Below, in pieces: positions 17,108 through 27,076 of a stretch of 64,000 nucleotides of DNA. Below the pieces are notes generated by a model that saw nothing but the letters and a program-made list of their open reading frames with translations, did not search any database and was not told where the DNA came from. The stretch is from the NCBI RefSeq assembly GCF_017901175.1, contig NZ_CP072793.1:248001-312000 (forward strand), in the 5' to 3' direction. This DNA comes from Thiothrix unzii (GTDB lineage: Bacteria > Pseudomonadota > Gammaproteobacteria > Thiotrichales > Thiotrichaceae). The position numbers and the translations under genes were made by a program. Each line of letters opens with the position of its first letter. The stretch's first letter is position 1.

Positions 17108-18072
17108 TGACTACGATTAATCGCAAACCACGCCAGTGATTCCAACGCCTGTCGATAGTCGCTATCCGGCAGGCATTGCAAGCTGGCAATCGCACTTTCC
17201 GTTTCACCCTTGGCACGTTCCAACGTGTAATCAATCGCCTTGGTGTCGGTAATCGCCTGCATAATGGCATCAATTTGATCCAACCCGCCCTGTTCAATAG
17301 CACTGCGGAGGATGGTAGCCGTCGCCGCATCGCTGCGCTGTATCGCAATAATCAGCGGCAACGTGGGCTTACCTTCGGCTAAATCATCACCGACGTTTTT
17401 ACCCATTTCCTCAGCATCAGCGGTGTAATCCAACACGTCATCGACCAACTGGAATGCAGTGCCTAAGTGCATCCCATATTTTGCCATCGCCTGCTCGTGT
17501 TCCGCACTCAATCCAGTCAGCACTGCTCCCAACTGACACGCCGCTTCAAACAATTTCGCGGTTTTGGAATGAATCACGTCCATGTAACGTTCTTCGGACG
17601 TGTCAGGATCGTGGCAGTTGAGCAATTGCAGTACTTCGCCTTCCGCAATCACATTGGTGGTGGTGGATAAAATTTCCATCACCCGCATACTGCCTACGTC
17701 CACCATCATTTCAAACGAGCGCGAATACAGGAAATCGCCCACCAGCACGGCGGCTTGATTGCCCCATACGTTGTTGGCAGTTTCCTTGCCACGGCGCATA
17801 TCGGACTCGTCCACTACGTCGTCATGTAGCAGGGTGGCGGTGTGGATGAATTCCACAATCGCAGCAACATCAACGTGTCTGTCGCCCTGATAGCCGCAGG
17901 CACGTGCCACCAGCAGCGCGAGTAACGGGCGCAGGCGTTTACCCCCGCTGCCAATAATATAATGGCTGAGTTGGTTGATAAGCACGACATCGGAATGCAG
18001 ACGACGCTGGATTAAAGCATTGACTGCCTGCATGTCAGCATCGGCAAGTTGGCGAATTGTATTGAAATCCAT
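17104..18072 (-). CDS. ispB: octaprenyl diphosphate synthase
   Basis: 322-residue trans-polyprenyl synthase that builds the C40-type side chain of ubiquinone. Both aspartate-rich Mg-binding motifs are present: LLHDDVVDESDMRRG (DDxxD, about residues 84-88) and FQLVDDVLDYT (about 211-215). GSGGKRLRPLLALL marks the IPP-binding N-terminal region. The gene is divergent from rplU, the usual arrangement in gammaproteobacteria. Its stop codon overlaps that of the DUF3501 gene on the other strand. Chain length (heptaprenyl or octaprenyl) cannot be fixed from sequence alone. Confidence 0.95.
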   Translation of the reverse strand: MDFNTIRQLADADMQAVNALIQRRLHSDVVLINQLSHYIIGSGGKRLRPLLALLVARACGYQGDRHVDVAAIVEFIHTATLLHDDVVDESDMRRGKETANNVWGNQAAVLVGDFLYSRSFEMMVDVGSMRVMEILSTTTNVIAEGEVLQLLNCHDPDTSEERYMDVIHSKTAKLFEAACQLGAVLTGLSAEHEQAMAKYGMHLGTAFQLVDDVLDYTADAEEMGKNVGDDLAEGKPTLPLIIAIQRSDAATATILRSAIEQGGLDQIDAIMQAITDTKAIDYTLERAKGETESAIASLQCLPDSDYRQALESLAWFAINRSH

Positions 18073-18166
18073 GATTATGCAGGCTGCGGTAAAGCCCCGA
18101 ATGCTAGGAATACCCCCCCGCTATGTCAAGCGATACGCGCAACTCCTTGAATATTTTATTTCGCGT

Positions 18167-18195
18167 TTGACCTAAGGGGGCTTAAGCGGTACAAT
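18167..18195 (+). promoter_or_regulatory. sigma-70 promoter of rplU-rpmA
   Basis: TTGACC (18167-18172) and TACAAT (18190-18195) are separated by exactly 17 bases, 44 bases before the rplU ATG. One mismatch to consensus in each hexamer makes it one of the best promoters in the window. Confidence 0.8.
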
Positions 18196-18238
18196 CCTGC
18201 GGCTCTTTAACAGGACATTTTTTGGAGAATCGACAATC

Positions 18239-18553
18239 ATGTATGCGGTCATCGTAACGGGCGGTAAACAGTACCGCGTCGCTCAAGGCGACAGCATCTT
18301 CGTTGAAAAACTGGATGTAGAAGAAGGCGCAAACATTGATTTCGATAATGTCCTGATGGTCGGGGAAGGTGAATCCGTGCAAATCGGCGCACCTTACGTT
18401 GCAGGCGCGAAAGTGACTGCTAACGTTGTGGCCCAGACTCGCGGCGTGAAAGTGCGGATCATGAAATTCCGCCGCCGTAAGCACCATCAGAAATGTACTG
18501 GTCACCGCCAGTACCTGACACAAATCGAAATCACTGGCATTTCAGCAGCGTAA
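18239..18553 (+). CDS. rplU: 50S ribosomal protein L21
   Basis: 104 residues, full length. The [15 protein letters not shown]-terminus and the [20 protein letters not shown]-binding segment near the C-terminus are family hallmarks. L21 binds 23S rRNA in the large subunit. It leads the rplU-rpmA operon, with GGAG ahead of the ATG and rpmA 12 bases downstream. Confidence 0.99.
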   Translation: MYAVIVTGGKQYRVAQGDSIFVEKLDVEEGANIDFDNVLMVGEGESVQIGAPYVAGAKVTANVVAQTRGVKVRIMKFRRRKHHQKCTGHRQYLTQIEITGISAA

Positions 18554-18565
18554 GGGGAGACAGCA

Positions 18566-18838
18566 ATGGCACACAAAAAGGCAGGCGGTAGTACCCGCAA
18601 CGGTCGCGATTCAGAATCGAAACGACTCGGCGTAAAACGCTTTGGTGGTCAATTCGTTCTGGCTGGTAACATTCTGGTTCGCCAGCGTGGCACGCGCTTC
18701 CATGCCGGTGAGAATGTAGGTATTGGTAAAGACCATACCTTGTTCGCCAAGGCATCCGGCGTAGTGGTTTTCAAGCAAAAAGGCGCGGAAAACCGCAAGT
18801 TTGTAAGCATTCAGCCTGTTGAAGGTTGTTCCGCTTAA
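18566..18838 (+). CDS. rpmA: 50S ribosomal protein L27
   Basis: 90 residues. The [21 protein letters not shown]-terminus reaches the peptidyl-transferase centre in known structures. The core [23 protein letters not shown] follows. AAGGGGAGA precedes the ATG. A strong terminator follows 22 bases after the stop, so rpmA seems to end its transcript here and not run on into obgE as in many relatives. Confidence 0.99.
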   Translation: MAHKKAGGSTRNGRDSESKRLGVKRFGGQFVLAGNILVRQRGTRFHAGENVGIGKDHTLFAKASGVVVFKQKGAENRKFVSIQPVEGCSA

Positions 18839-18860
18839 GACTTCCGTCTTCGGACGATTT

Positions 18861-18891
18861 GCGAAAAGCCCCGCGTGTCGGGGCTTTTCGC
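18861..18891 (+). terminator. Rho-independent terminator of rplU-rpmA
   Basis: GCGAAAAGCCCCG pairs perfectly with CGGGGCTTTTCGC (13 bp, 5-base loop). The U-run is within the descending arm. It lies just before the restriction-modification genes and so separates them from the ribosomal protein genes. Confidence 0.8.
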
Positions 18892-18908
18892 GTGTTATGA
18901 TCATGATC

Positions 18909-19830
18909 ATGAAAAATATCCCGCACCCCATTCAATATCAAGGCAGTAAGCGCAATTTAGCAGCCGCGATTCTTGGCTATTTCCCCAAGGATGTGGATCG
19001 CTTAATTGAGCCATTTGCGGGTTCAGCTGCGATCAGTATTGCGGCGGCGGCGCGTCAATTGGCAACATGTTACGTGATTAATGATGTCAATAAACCGTTG
19101 GTGGAGTTGCTGCGTTTGATGGTAGAGCAACCTACAGAAACGGCTGATTATTACGAACAGATTTGGAATGGGCAGCTCACGGAGGATAGTCCGAGCCATT
19201 ATTATCAAATGCGGGATGCTTTTAATCGTAGCCAAGACCCTCGTCTTTTTCTGTATTTGTTAGCGCGGTGCGTCAAAGGTGCGGTACGTTACAATGCTGA
19301 TGGAATGTTCAATCAAAGCCCCGATAAGCGTCGTAAAGGAACGCGTCCTGCGACCATGCGTAGCAATGTTGTAGGTGTATCGGCGTTGTTGCAAGGCAAA
19401 AGTGCCTTTTCAGCACTGGATTACCGTGATGTACTGCAAACTGCGACGATTGATGATTTGGTGTATATGGATCCGCCTTATCAGGGTGTTTGCGGTGAAC
19501 ACGACTCGCGTTACTTATCCGGTATTGATCACCATGAATTTGTATTGGCACTGGAAAGCTTGAATGAACGGGATATCGCTTATGTCGTCAGTTATGATGG
19601 GCGTAGGGGGGATAAGGCATTTGGCGAATTGCTGCCTAATTATCTGGAGTTGTCCCGTATTGAATTGTTAGCCGGGCGTTCTAGCCAATCTACCTTGTTG
19701 GGACGCGCTGAGATGACATATGAATCGCTGTATTTATCACCTGCTTTAGTGCAGAAGCGGGTATTGCCTGCTTCACGTGGTCATGCTTTTCCCATGCATC
19801 CACACTATGTGCCTGAGGTTAATGCGCACT

Positions 19831-19838
<8 letters not shown>
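18909..19838 (+). CDS. D12-class DNA adenine N6-methyltransferase
   Basis: 309 residues from the ATG at 18909; in-frame ATGs at 18897 and 18903 are alternatives and none has a clear ribosome binding site. Motif order is that of alpha-class Dam-type enzymes: the AdoMet loop QYQGSKRN (residues 9-16), EPFAGSAAIS, and the catalytic DPPY at 188-191. It transfers methyl from AdoMet to adenine N6 in a target that cannot be read from sequence. The reading frame overlaps the HNH nuclease gene by eight bases, so this is the modification half of a type II-like system. It is inserted between rpmA and obgE. The start region is a perfect palindrome holding two GATC sites. Confidence 0.9.
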
Positions 19839-21587
<1,749 letters not shown>

Positions 21588-21591
21588 ATTC

Positions 21592-22698
21592 ATGCCAAAA
21601 ACCCAGCGTTGGGTGGTAAAGATTGGCAGTGCGTTGTTGACTCGTGACGGCGAAGGGCTGGATCGCGAAGCCTTGGCAGATTGGGCGGGGCAAATGGCTC
21701 GCTTGCTGCAATCAGGTGTGGAAATCGTGTTGGTGTCATCGGGCGCGGTTGCCGAGGGCATGAGCCGTATGGGCTGGAAAACTAAGCCGAAAGCGTTGTT
21801 TGAAAAACAGGCTGCGGCGGCTATCGGGCAGATGAGCCTGATTCATGCGTATGAAGTGGTGTTTCAGCAGCACGGCTTTCACGCGGCACAAGTGCTGTTG
21901 ACTCATGATGATTTGGCGAGTCGCCGCCGCTACTTGAATGCGCGTAGCACCTTGACGACCTTGATTGATTTGAAAGTGATTCCGGTGATCAATGAAAATG
22001 ACACGGTGGCTTTCGAGGAAATCCGTCTAGGCGACAATGACACGCTGGGTGCGATGGTGGCAAATTTGGTGGAAGCCGATGTGTTGGTGATTTTAACCGA
22101 CCAGTCCGGTTTGTATGACAAAGACCCACGTAAGTGTGCTGATGCGCAATTAATCACTGAAGGTCGTGCTAATAATCCCGATTATGTGGAATTCGCGGGC
22201 GGGGCAGGAACCTTAATTGGCAGCGGCGGAATGCGTACCAAAGTATTGGCAGCGCAACGCGCCTCGCGTTCCGGTTGTGCGACAGTGATTGCTTCCGGGC
22301 GTGAACCGCAGGTGCTGGAGCGGTTACGCACGGGTGAGTTGTTGGGCACGTTGTTATTGCCGGATGCTGCACCGATTGCGGCGCGTAAACAATGGATTGC
22401 AGGGCAATTAGCAGCAAAGGGTTCGTTGTGGTTAGATGAGGGCGCGACACAGGCTATTTTAAACACGGGCAAGAGTTTGTTGCCGGTTGGGGTAGTGCGT
22501 GTGGAAGGTGTGTTTGAGCGCGGCGAAGTCGTGAGCTGTTTAGCGGCGGATGGGCGGTTAATTGCCAAGGGTCTGGTGAATTATTCCAGCGAAGAAGCGG
22601 ATCGGATTAAGCGTTACCCCAGTAAATCCATTGAACAAGTGCTGGGTTATGTGGATGCCCCTGAGTTGATTCACCGCGATAATTTAGTGCTGTTGTAG
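21592..22698 (+). CDS. proB: glutamate 5-kinase
   Basis: ProB phosphorylates glutamate in the first step of proline synthesis. The ATG at 21592 gives 368 residues, matching the family (367 in E. coli); in-frame ATGs further upstream lie inside obgE. The amino-acid kinase domain shows [10 protein letters not shown] at the start, [11 protein letters not shown], and [28 protein letters not shown] is the nucleotide region, and a PUA domain follows from about residue 275. It starts five bases after the obgE stop with a weak ribosome binding site. proA is not in the window. Confidence 0.96.
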   Translation: MPKTQRWVVKIGSALLTRDGEGLDREALADWAGQMARLLQSGVEIVLVSSGAVAEGMSRMGWKTKPKALFEKQAAAAIGQMSLIHAYEVVFQQHGFHAAQVLLTHDDLASRRRYLNARSTLTTLIDLKVIPVINENDTVAFEEIRLGDNDTLGAMVANLVEADVLVILTDQSGLYDKDPRKCADAQLITEGRANNPDYVEFAGGAGTLIGSGGMRTKVLAAQRASRSGCATVIASGREPQVLERLRTGELLGTLLLPDAAPIAARKQWIAGQLAAKGSLWLDEGATQAILNTGKSLLPVGVVRVEGVFERGEVVSCLAADGRLIAKGLVNYSSEEADRIKRYPSKSIEQVLGYVDAPELIHRDNLVLL

Positions 22699-22783
22699 GC
22701 GAAAACGTGCTTTAGTCGGATTTTATTGTGGTTTGCGCTGGGGCTGCTGTATGTTTGCCCCATGTATGAAAGAGGGTGTCGGT

Positions 22784-23164
22784 ATGGATAGCGAACGCTA
22801 TAACATTGAGGTTTCCGTAGAAAGCCAATACATCGAAAAGGAATCTGATCCTGAGCAGAGTCGCTATGTATTTGCGTATACCGTAACCATTGTGAACCAA
22901 GGTTCGGTTTCAGCACGATTGTTGACGCGCCATTGGATTATTTCAGATGCTGATGGTAATACCCAAGAAGTGCGCGGTGATGGTGTTATCGGTGAGCAGC
23001 CGTATTTACAAGCCGGTGAAGGTTTCCGTTACACCAGTGGTACGATTTTGGATACGCCCTTGGGTGTTATGCGCGGTACTTACCAAATGTTAGCGGATGA
23101 TGGGCAGCGTTTTGATGCGACTATTCCGCCTTTTCGTTTAGCAAATCCGCGCTTATTGCACTGA
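22784..23164 (+). CDS. apaG: ApaG family protein
   Basis: 126 residues with an immunoglobulin-like fold. Family segments are YVFAYTVTIVNQGSVSARLLTRHWIISDADG and GEGFRYTSGTILDTPLGVMRGTYQM. The ATG at 22784 is chosen because GAGGG stands seven bases upstream and the family starts here. In Salmonella apaG (corD) mutants affect Co2+ resistance; the biochemical role is still unclear. Its usual neighbours ksgA and apaH are missing. Confidence 0.93.
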   Translation: MDSERYNIEVSVESQYIEKESDPEQSRYVFAYTVTIVNQGSVSARLLTRHWIISDADGNTQEVRGDGVIGEQPYLQAGEGFRYTSGTILDTPLGVMRGTYQMLADDGQRFDATIPPFRLANPRLLH

Positions 23165-23175
23165 TTCCGGCAAGT

Positions 23176-23200
23176 GGTTCGTGCACGGTGTGCACGAACC
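23176..23200. other. perfect 11-bp inverted repeat after apaG
   Basis: GGTTCGTGCAC and GTGCACGAACC flank a 3-base loop, starting 11 bases after the apaG stop. The stem is strong but no U-run follows on either strand, so intrinsic termination is doubtful. It could protect the apaG mRNA 3' end or bind a protein. Confidence 0.5.
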
Positions 23201-23318
23201 GGGTTGCGGTATCACAATCCTTATGAATCCCCGCGAAACAGGGGTGTTGTCAGTGACATCCTCCGTTGAGTGTAGAATAAAAACCAAAGAAAGCAATTTT
23301 GCCCGTTTGTCTGAGATG

Positions 23319-23348
23319 TTGGACAGTTCTTCTGGGGCGGCCTATATT
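23319..23348 (+). promoter_or_regulatory. candidate promoter of the lytic transglycosylase gene
   Basis: TTGGAC (23319-23324) and TATATT (23343-23348) are 18 bases apart, about 100 bases before the ATG. The remainder of the apaG-transglycosylase gap holds the hairpin at 23176-23200 and nothing else recognised. Confidence 0.4.
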
Positions 23349-23447
23349 GCTGTTATCTAAATGATTGTTGGGTGTCAGCCAAAAAATTTTATGTTTATCG
23401 GTGCATCTAATGCTGATTAGTCAATAATAAAACAATAAGTGGTAGCC

Positions 23448-24302
23448 ATGAGTCATCCCGAAAAGTCCAACAGCATGAAGCATTTGTTAGCGTTGCCGTT
23501 TCTTTGCGGTGCGGCGTTGCATTGCACTACCGCCGAAGCGGCAATTTACACCTATGTTGATAAAGAAGGCACGCGCTGGTTAACCAATACGCCTAAAAAA
23601 GGCAAGCAATACAAGCTGGTTGCTAAATACGGTGCGCCACAGAAACCACGTCCTCCCGTACAGTCCGCCCCGATGCCTGTCGCAGCCCGCAGTTACGCGC
23701 CCGGTAATGTGCCGGTAGCCGCGACGATTCCGCGTCACCATTGTGGCGGGCAAAGTGCCGCACAGTTAGAGCGTAAATTTACTCCGCATATGGGTTCGGT
23801 ACAGATGTTTGCCCGTCAATACGGGGTCGATGAAAAACTGGTTCGTGCGGTGATGAAGCAAGAATCCTGCTTTAATGCCAGTGCGCGTTCCAGCGCGGGC
23901 GCGATGGGCTTGATGCAGCTTATGCCGGGAACGGCGGACCAATTGGGTGTCGCTAATGCGTGGGATCCGCACCAAAATATTCAGGGTGGGGTGAAATACC
24001 TCGCACAAATGTTGCGCGAATTTAACGGCGATAAGCAATTGGCATTGGCAGCTTACAATGCAGGCCCCGGTGCAGTGCGCAAATACAATGGTGTTCCGCC
24101 TTACCGCGAAACCCGTAATTATGTCGCAAAAATCATGGCGGAATACAATCACACGCAGGGTGCACCTCAGCAAGTGGCAACCGTTGCAACGGGTTATCAG
24201 CGCAGTGCGCGAGTAGCGTCTGGGGCAGGTCGTGGCTACGGTTGGGCACGACCGTCGCAGGAATTCAGCGTATTTCGTGGTTTAGATCCGAGTAAGGGCT
24301 GA
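23448..24302 (+). CDS. exported lytic transglycosylase with DUF4124 domain
   Basis: 284 residues. A signal peptide (MKHLLALPFLCGAALHCTTAEA, beginning at residue 10) is followed by a short DUF4124-type segment IYTYVDKEGTRWLTNTP, a Pro-rich linker, and an SLT domain from about residue 110. The catalytic Glu is E139 in MKQESCFN, followed by SAGAMGLMQLMPGTA and LALAAYNAGPGAV. It cleaves peptidoglycan glycan strands with 1,6-anhydro formation. The start may be 23448 or the internal ATG at 23475; neither has a strong ribosome binding site. No secretion-system genes lie nearby, so a general cell-wall role is likely. Confidence 0.9.
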   Translation: MSHPEKSNSMKHLLALPFLCGAALHCTTAEAAIYTYVDKEGTRWLTNTPKKGKQYKLVAKYGAPQKPRPPVQSAPMPVAARSYAPGNVPVAATIPRHHCGGQSAAQLERKFTPHMGSVQMFARQYGVDEKLVRAVMKQESCFNASARSSAGAMGLMQLMPGTADQLGVANAWDPHQNIQGGVKYLAQMLREFNGDKQLALAAYNAGPGAVRKYNGVPPYRETRNYVAKIMAEYNHTQGAPQQVATVATGYQRSARVASGAGRGYGWARPSQEFSVFRGLDPSKG

Positions 24303-24384
24303 TCTTCGTGTTTTCAACCTCTGGCAAGCTGTTGCGTCGACGTGTATCCTTCCATATTTAGTTTTTGACCTGTGGAGATGAGCG

Positions 24385-25305
24385 ATGTCGATGTCTGACC
24401 GCGATGGCCTGATCTGGCTGGACGGCGAAATGGTGCCTTGGCGCGAAGCCAAAACCCACGTCTTAACCCATACCCTGCACTATGGCATGGGCGTTTTTGA
24501 AGGCGTGCGGGCGTATAAGACTGACCAAGGCACGGCAATTTTCCGCTTGCAAGATCATACCAACCGCCTGTTTAATTCCGCAAAAATCATGCGGATGCCA
24601 ATGCCTTATAGCAAAGAGCAACTCAACGACGCGCAACGTGCCGCCGTGCGTGAAAATAATCTGGATTCCGCCTACATCCGCCCGATGTGTTTCTACGGGT
24701 CGGAAGGCATGGGCTTGCGTGCTGATAATCTGGAAACCCATGCAATGGTCGCCGCGTGGACATGGGGTTCTTACCTCGGCGCGGAAAACATGGAAAAAGG
24801 TATCCGCATCAAGACCTCTTCTTTCAACCGCCATCACGTCAATGTCACCATGTGCAAGGCGAAGGCCAACGGCAACTACATGAACTCCATGCTGGCGTTG
24901 CGTGAAGCGTTAGACGACGGTTATGACGAAGCATTAGTGCTGGACGTGGACGGTTTTGTGTCCGAAGGTAGTGCAGAAAACTTCTTCTTGGTCAAAGATG
25001 GCATTATTTATACCCCAGATCTGACCTCAGCACTGGATGGGATTACCCGTAAAACCGTGATCACCCTGGCGCGTGACTTGGGCTTTGAAGTCCGTGAAAA
25101 GCGCATTACCCGTGACGAAGTGTATGTGGCGGATGAAGCGTTCTTCACTGGAACCGCAGCGGAAGTTACCCCGATTCGTGAACTTGATCGTCGCGCTATT
25201 GGTTTAGGTACACGCGGCCCGATTACTGAGCAATTGCAAACTTTGTACTTGGATATTGTGCACGGTCGTTCTGAAAAATACCGCGACTGGCTGACCCTTG
25301 TTTAA
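24385..25305 (+). CDS. ilvE: branched-chain amino acid aminotransferase
   Basis: 306 residues, class IV PLP aminotransferase. It makes Val, Leu and Ile from their 2-oxo acids with glutamate as donor. The PLP lysine is K160 in KAKANGNYMNS, the same number as in E. coli IlvE. HTLHYGMGVFEGVRAY (residues 29-44) and EGSAENFF are further family marks. GGAGAT lies close to the ATG. A zinc-finger gene and a heptosyltransferase gene follow closely and probably share the transcript; the combination ilvE-zinc finger-waaF recurs in beta/gammaproteobacteria. Confidence 0.96.
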   Translation: MSMSDRDGLIWLDGEMVPWREAKTHVLTHTLHYGMGVFEGVRAYKTDQGTAIFRLQDHTNRLFNSAKIMRMPMPYSKEQLNDAQRAAVRENNLDSAYIRPMCFYGSEGMGLRADNLETHAMVAAWTWGSYLGAENMEKGIRIKTSSFNRHHVNVTMCKAKANGNYMNSMLALREALDDGYDEALVLDVDGFVSEGSAENFFLVKDGIIYTPDLTSALDGITRKTVITLARDLGFEVREKRITRDEVYVADEAFFTGTAAEVTPIRELDRRAIGLGTRGPITEQLQTLYLDIVHGRSEKYRDWLTLV

Positions 25306-25325
25306 CAGATTATGTGGGAGGCTGT

Positions 25326-25532
25326 ATGTCTGCACCGAGCATTGCTGATTACAAACGTTTGAATGACACCCGCGAAGTGGTGGTGAAGCGTCAGGACTTA
25401 CCCTTGAGTTGCCCCACCGATGCGACGGCGTTGTGGTGTTCACACCCACGTGTGTCGTTGGCGATTGATACGAGTGCGGATAAAACGGCTCGTTGCCCTT
25501 ATTGCGGTACGCTTTACCGTTTGATCGATTAA
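25326..25532 (+). CDS. small CHCC zinc-finger protein
   Basis: 68 residues. C38-x-H40 and C57PYC60 give the CHCC zinc ligands of the zf-CHCC family (PF10276), related to the mitochondrial complex I subunit NDUFS6. C29 is extra. The ATG at 25326 is preferred over 25314 because GGGAGG lies between them. Function in bacteria is unknown. It sits between ilvE and waaF with gaps of 20 and 4 bases. Confidence 0.88.
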   Translation: MSAPSIADYKRLNDTREVVVKRQDLPLSCPTDATALWCSHPRVSLAIDTSADKTARCPYCGTLYRLID

Positions 25533-25536
25533 CGCA

Positions 25537-26523
25537 ATGGCGTTTTCCCCCCAACGTTGCCTGATCGTCGGCCCTTCGTGGGTCGGCGATATGGTGATGG
25601 CACAAAGCCTGTTCATGGCATTGAAAGACCGTTTCCCCGATTTGCAAATTGATGTGCTTGCGCCCGCGTGGAGCAAGCCGATATTGGCGGCAATGCCCGA
25701 AGTCCGTTCTGCCATTGAAATGCCGTTACAGCACGGCGAATTGGCATTGGGTAAGCGTTACCAACTCGGCAAAGTCTTGCGGGCGAATGCGTATGATTGG
25801 GCAATTGTATTACCGCGTTCGCTGAAAGCCGCGCTTGTGCCGTTCTGGGCAAACATTCCGGTGCGCACGGGGTTTAAGGGGGAAATGCGTTACGGCTTGC
25901 TGAATGATATTCGTCCTATGGATAAAACCGTGTTGACGATGACGGTGCAGCGGTTTGTGGCGTTAGGGTTGGCGAAGGATGCTACCTTGCCGCCGGAAAT
26001 TCAGCAGCCGCGTTTGGTGGTGGAAAGAAACCCCTCTTCATCCCCAACCTCTCCCACGCTTGCCCTCAGCCCCGGTGCAGAATACGGTGGAGCTAAACGT
26101 TGGCCTGCCGAGTATTACGCCGCAGTTGCCCTGCATTACATCGCGCAAGGCGGGCAAGTGATCCTACTTGGCTCTGCTAAAGATACGCCCGTCACTGCGC
26201 AAATCGCCGCCGCTGTAAATTCCCCCGCTTGCCAAGACCTTGCAGGCAAAACCAGCATTCAGGAGGTGTTGGTATTACTCGCACAGGCCGATCAGGTGGT
26301 CAGCAATGACTCTGGCTTGATGCACGTTGCTGCCGCACTCGGCACACCCGTGATTGCCGTTTACGGCTCTTCTGACCCCACCTATACCCCGCCTTTAAGT
26401 GACAAAGCGCAAATCCTCTACCTTGGGTTGTCGTGCAGCCCGTGTTTCAAGCGCGAATGCCCGTTAGGGCATCTTGATTGCCTGAAAAAGATTGAACCAC
26501 AACAGGTCATTTCTCACCTATAA
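25537..26523 (+). CDS. waaF: ADP-heptose--LPS heptosyltransferase II
   Basis: 328 residues, GT9 family. The enzyme adds the second L-glycero-D-manno-heptose to the LPS inner core at the cytoplasmic face. The N-terminal LIVGPSWVGDMVMAQSLF and the C-terminal VVSNDSGLMHVAAALGTPVIAVYG, YTPPL and CFKRECP segments are characteristic. Between about residues 166 and 175 there is an unusual Pro/Ser/Thr patch (NPSSSPTSPT) just before the conserved LALSPGAEYGGAKRWP; its DNA resembles half of the palindromic repeat at 15051. The gene starts four bases after the zinc-finger gene. Confidence 0.92.
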   Translation: MAFSPQRCLIVGPSWVGDMVMAQSLFMALKDRFPDLQIDVLAPAWSKPILAAMPEVRSAIEMPLQHGELALGKRYQLGKVLRANAYDWAIVLPRSLKAALVPFWANIPVRTGFKGEMRYGLLNDIRPMDKTVLTMTVQRFVALGLAKDATLPPEIQQPRLVVERNPSSSPTSPTLALSPGAEYGGAKRWPAEYYAAVALHYIAQGGQVILLGSAKDTPVTAQIAAAVNSPACQDLAGKTSIQEVLVLLAQADQVVSNDSGLMHVAAALGTPVIAVYGSSDPTYTPPLSDKAQILYLGLSCSPCFKRECPLGHLDCLKKIEPQQVISHL

Positions 26524-26589
26524 GCATGATTTTGCAGACAGATCGTGTATGCTGTCATGCACAATGATGAGTCTGAAAAAGGAGTGTTT

Positions 26590-27063
26590 ATGTTGCGTTG
26601 GTTCTTCGGTTTGTCGCTGCACATGCGTATTGCGATTATTCTTGCCCCCCTCTTGTCGATTGGTGGCTACGGCATGATGGATCTGTGGATGAATAAAGAT
26701 GCACCTAAAAAAGAAAATCACGTTGCAATGCAGCAATTACTTGTCGAAGGTCAATGCTTGTTGGCAACAAACCAGTGTAAGCTCAAACACGACGCAATGC
26801 AGGTATCCATGACGCGAGTTGATGCGGGAAAAACAGGTGTAGTGCGGCTTGAAATAACTCCCAGTGTGCATATTCGTGGCGCACAAATGGCGTTAGTGCA
26901 AGCCGGTGTTGAGCATCAGGTTGTGGTAGAGCCGATGAAAAATGGTGAGGTTTGGTTCGCAGAGTTTCCAGAATCTTTGTTGAACCCTTCACCGTCAGCG
27001 TTGCGAATTGCACTGGCTCAGTTTGGGCGTGTGTCATTTGCCGAAATTCCGGCACAATTTTGA
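26590..27063 (+). CDS. membrane-anchored hypothetical protein
   Basis: 157 residues of no recognised family. One hydrophobic segment at about 12-30 serves as an N-terminal anchor. The remaining part is probably periplasmic, with a cysteine pair C56/C63 (GQCLLATNQC) that could form a disulfide, and beta-rich sequence with ITPSVHIRGAQMALV. AAAGGAG seven bases before ATG 26590 fixes the start. It lies between waaF and the CNMP/CBS/DUF294 gene (13-base gap) and probably shares their transcript. It may be a periplasmic copper/redox-type or FixH-like small domain, but nothing in the sequence proves that. Confidence 0.75.
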   Translation: MLRWFFGLSLHMRIAIILAPLLSIGGYGMMDLWMNKDAPKKENHVAMQQLLVEGQCLLATNQCKLKHDAMQVSMTRVDAGKTGVVRLEITPSVHIRGAQMALVQAGVEHQVVVEPMKNGEVWFAEFPESLLNPSPSALRIALAQFGRVSFAEIPAQF

Positions 27064-27076
27064 AGGTTAACTGCTG

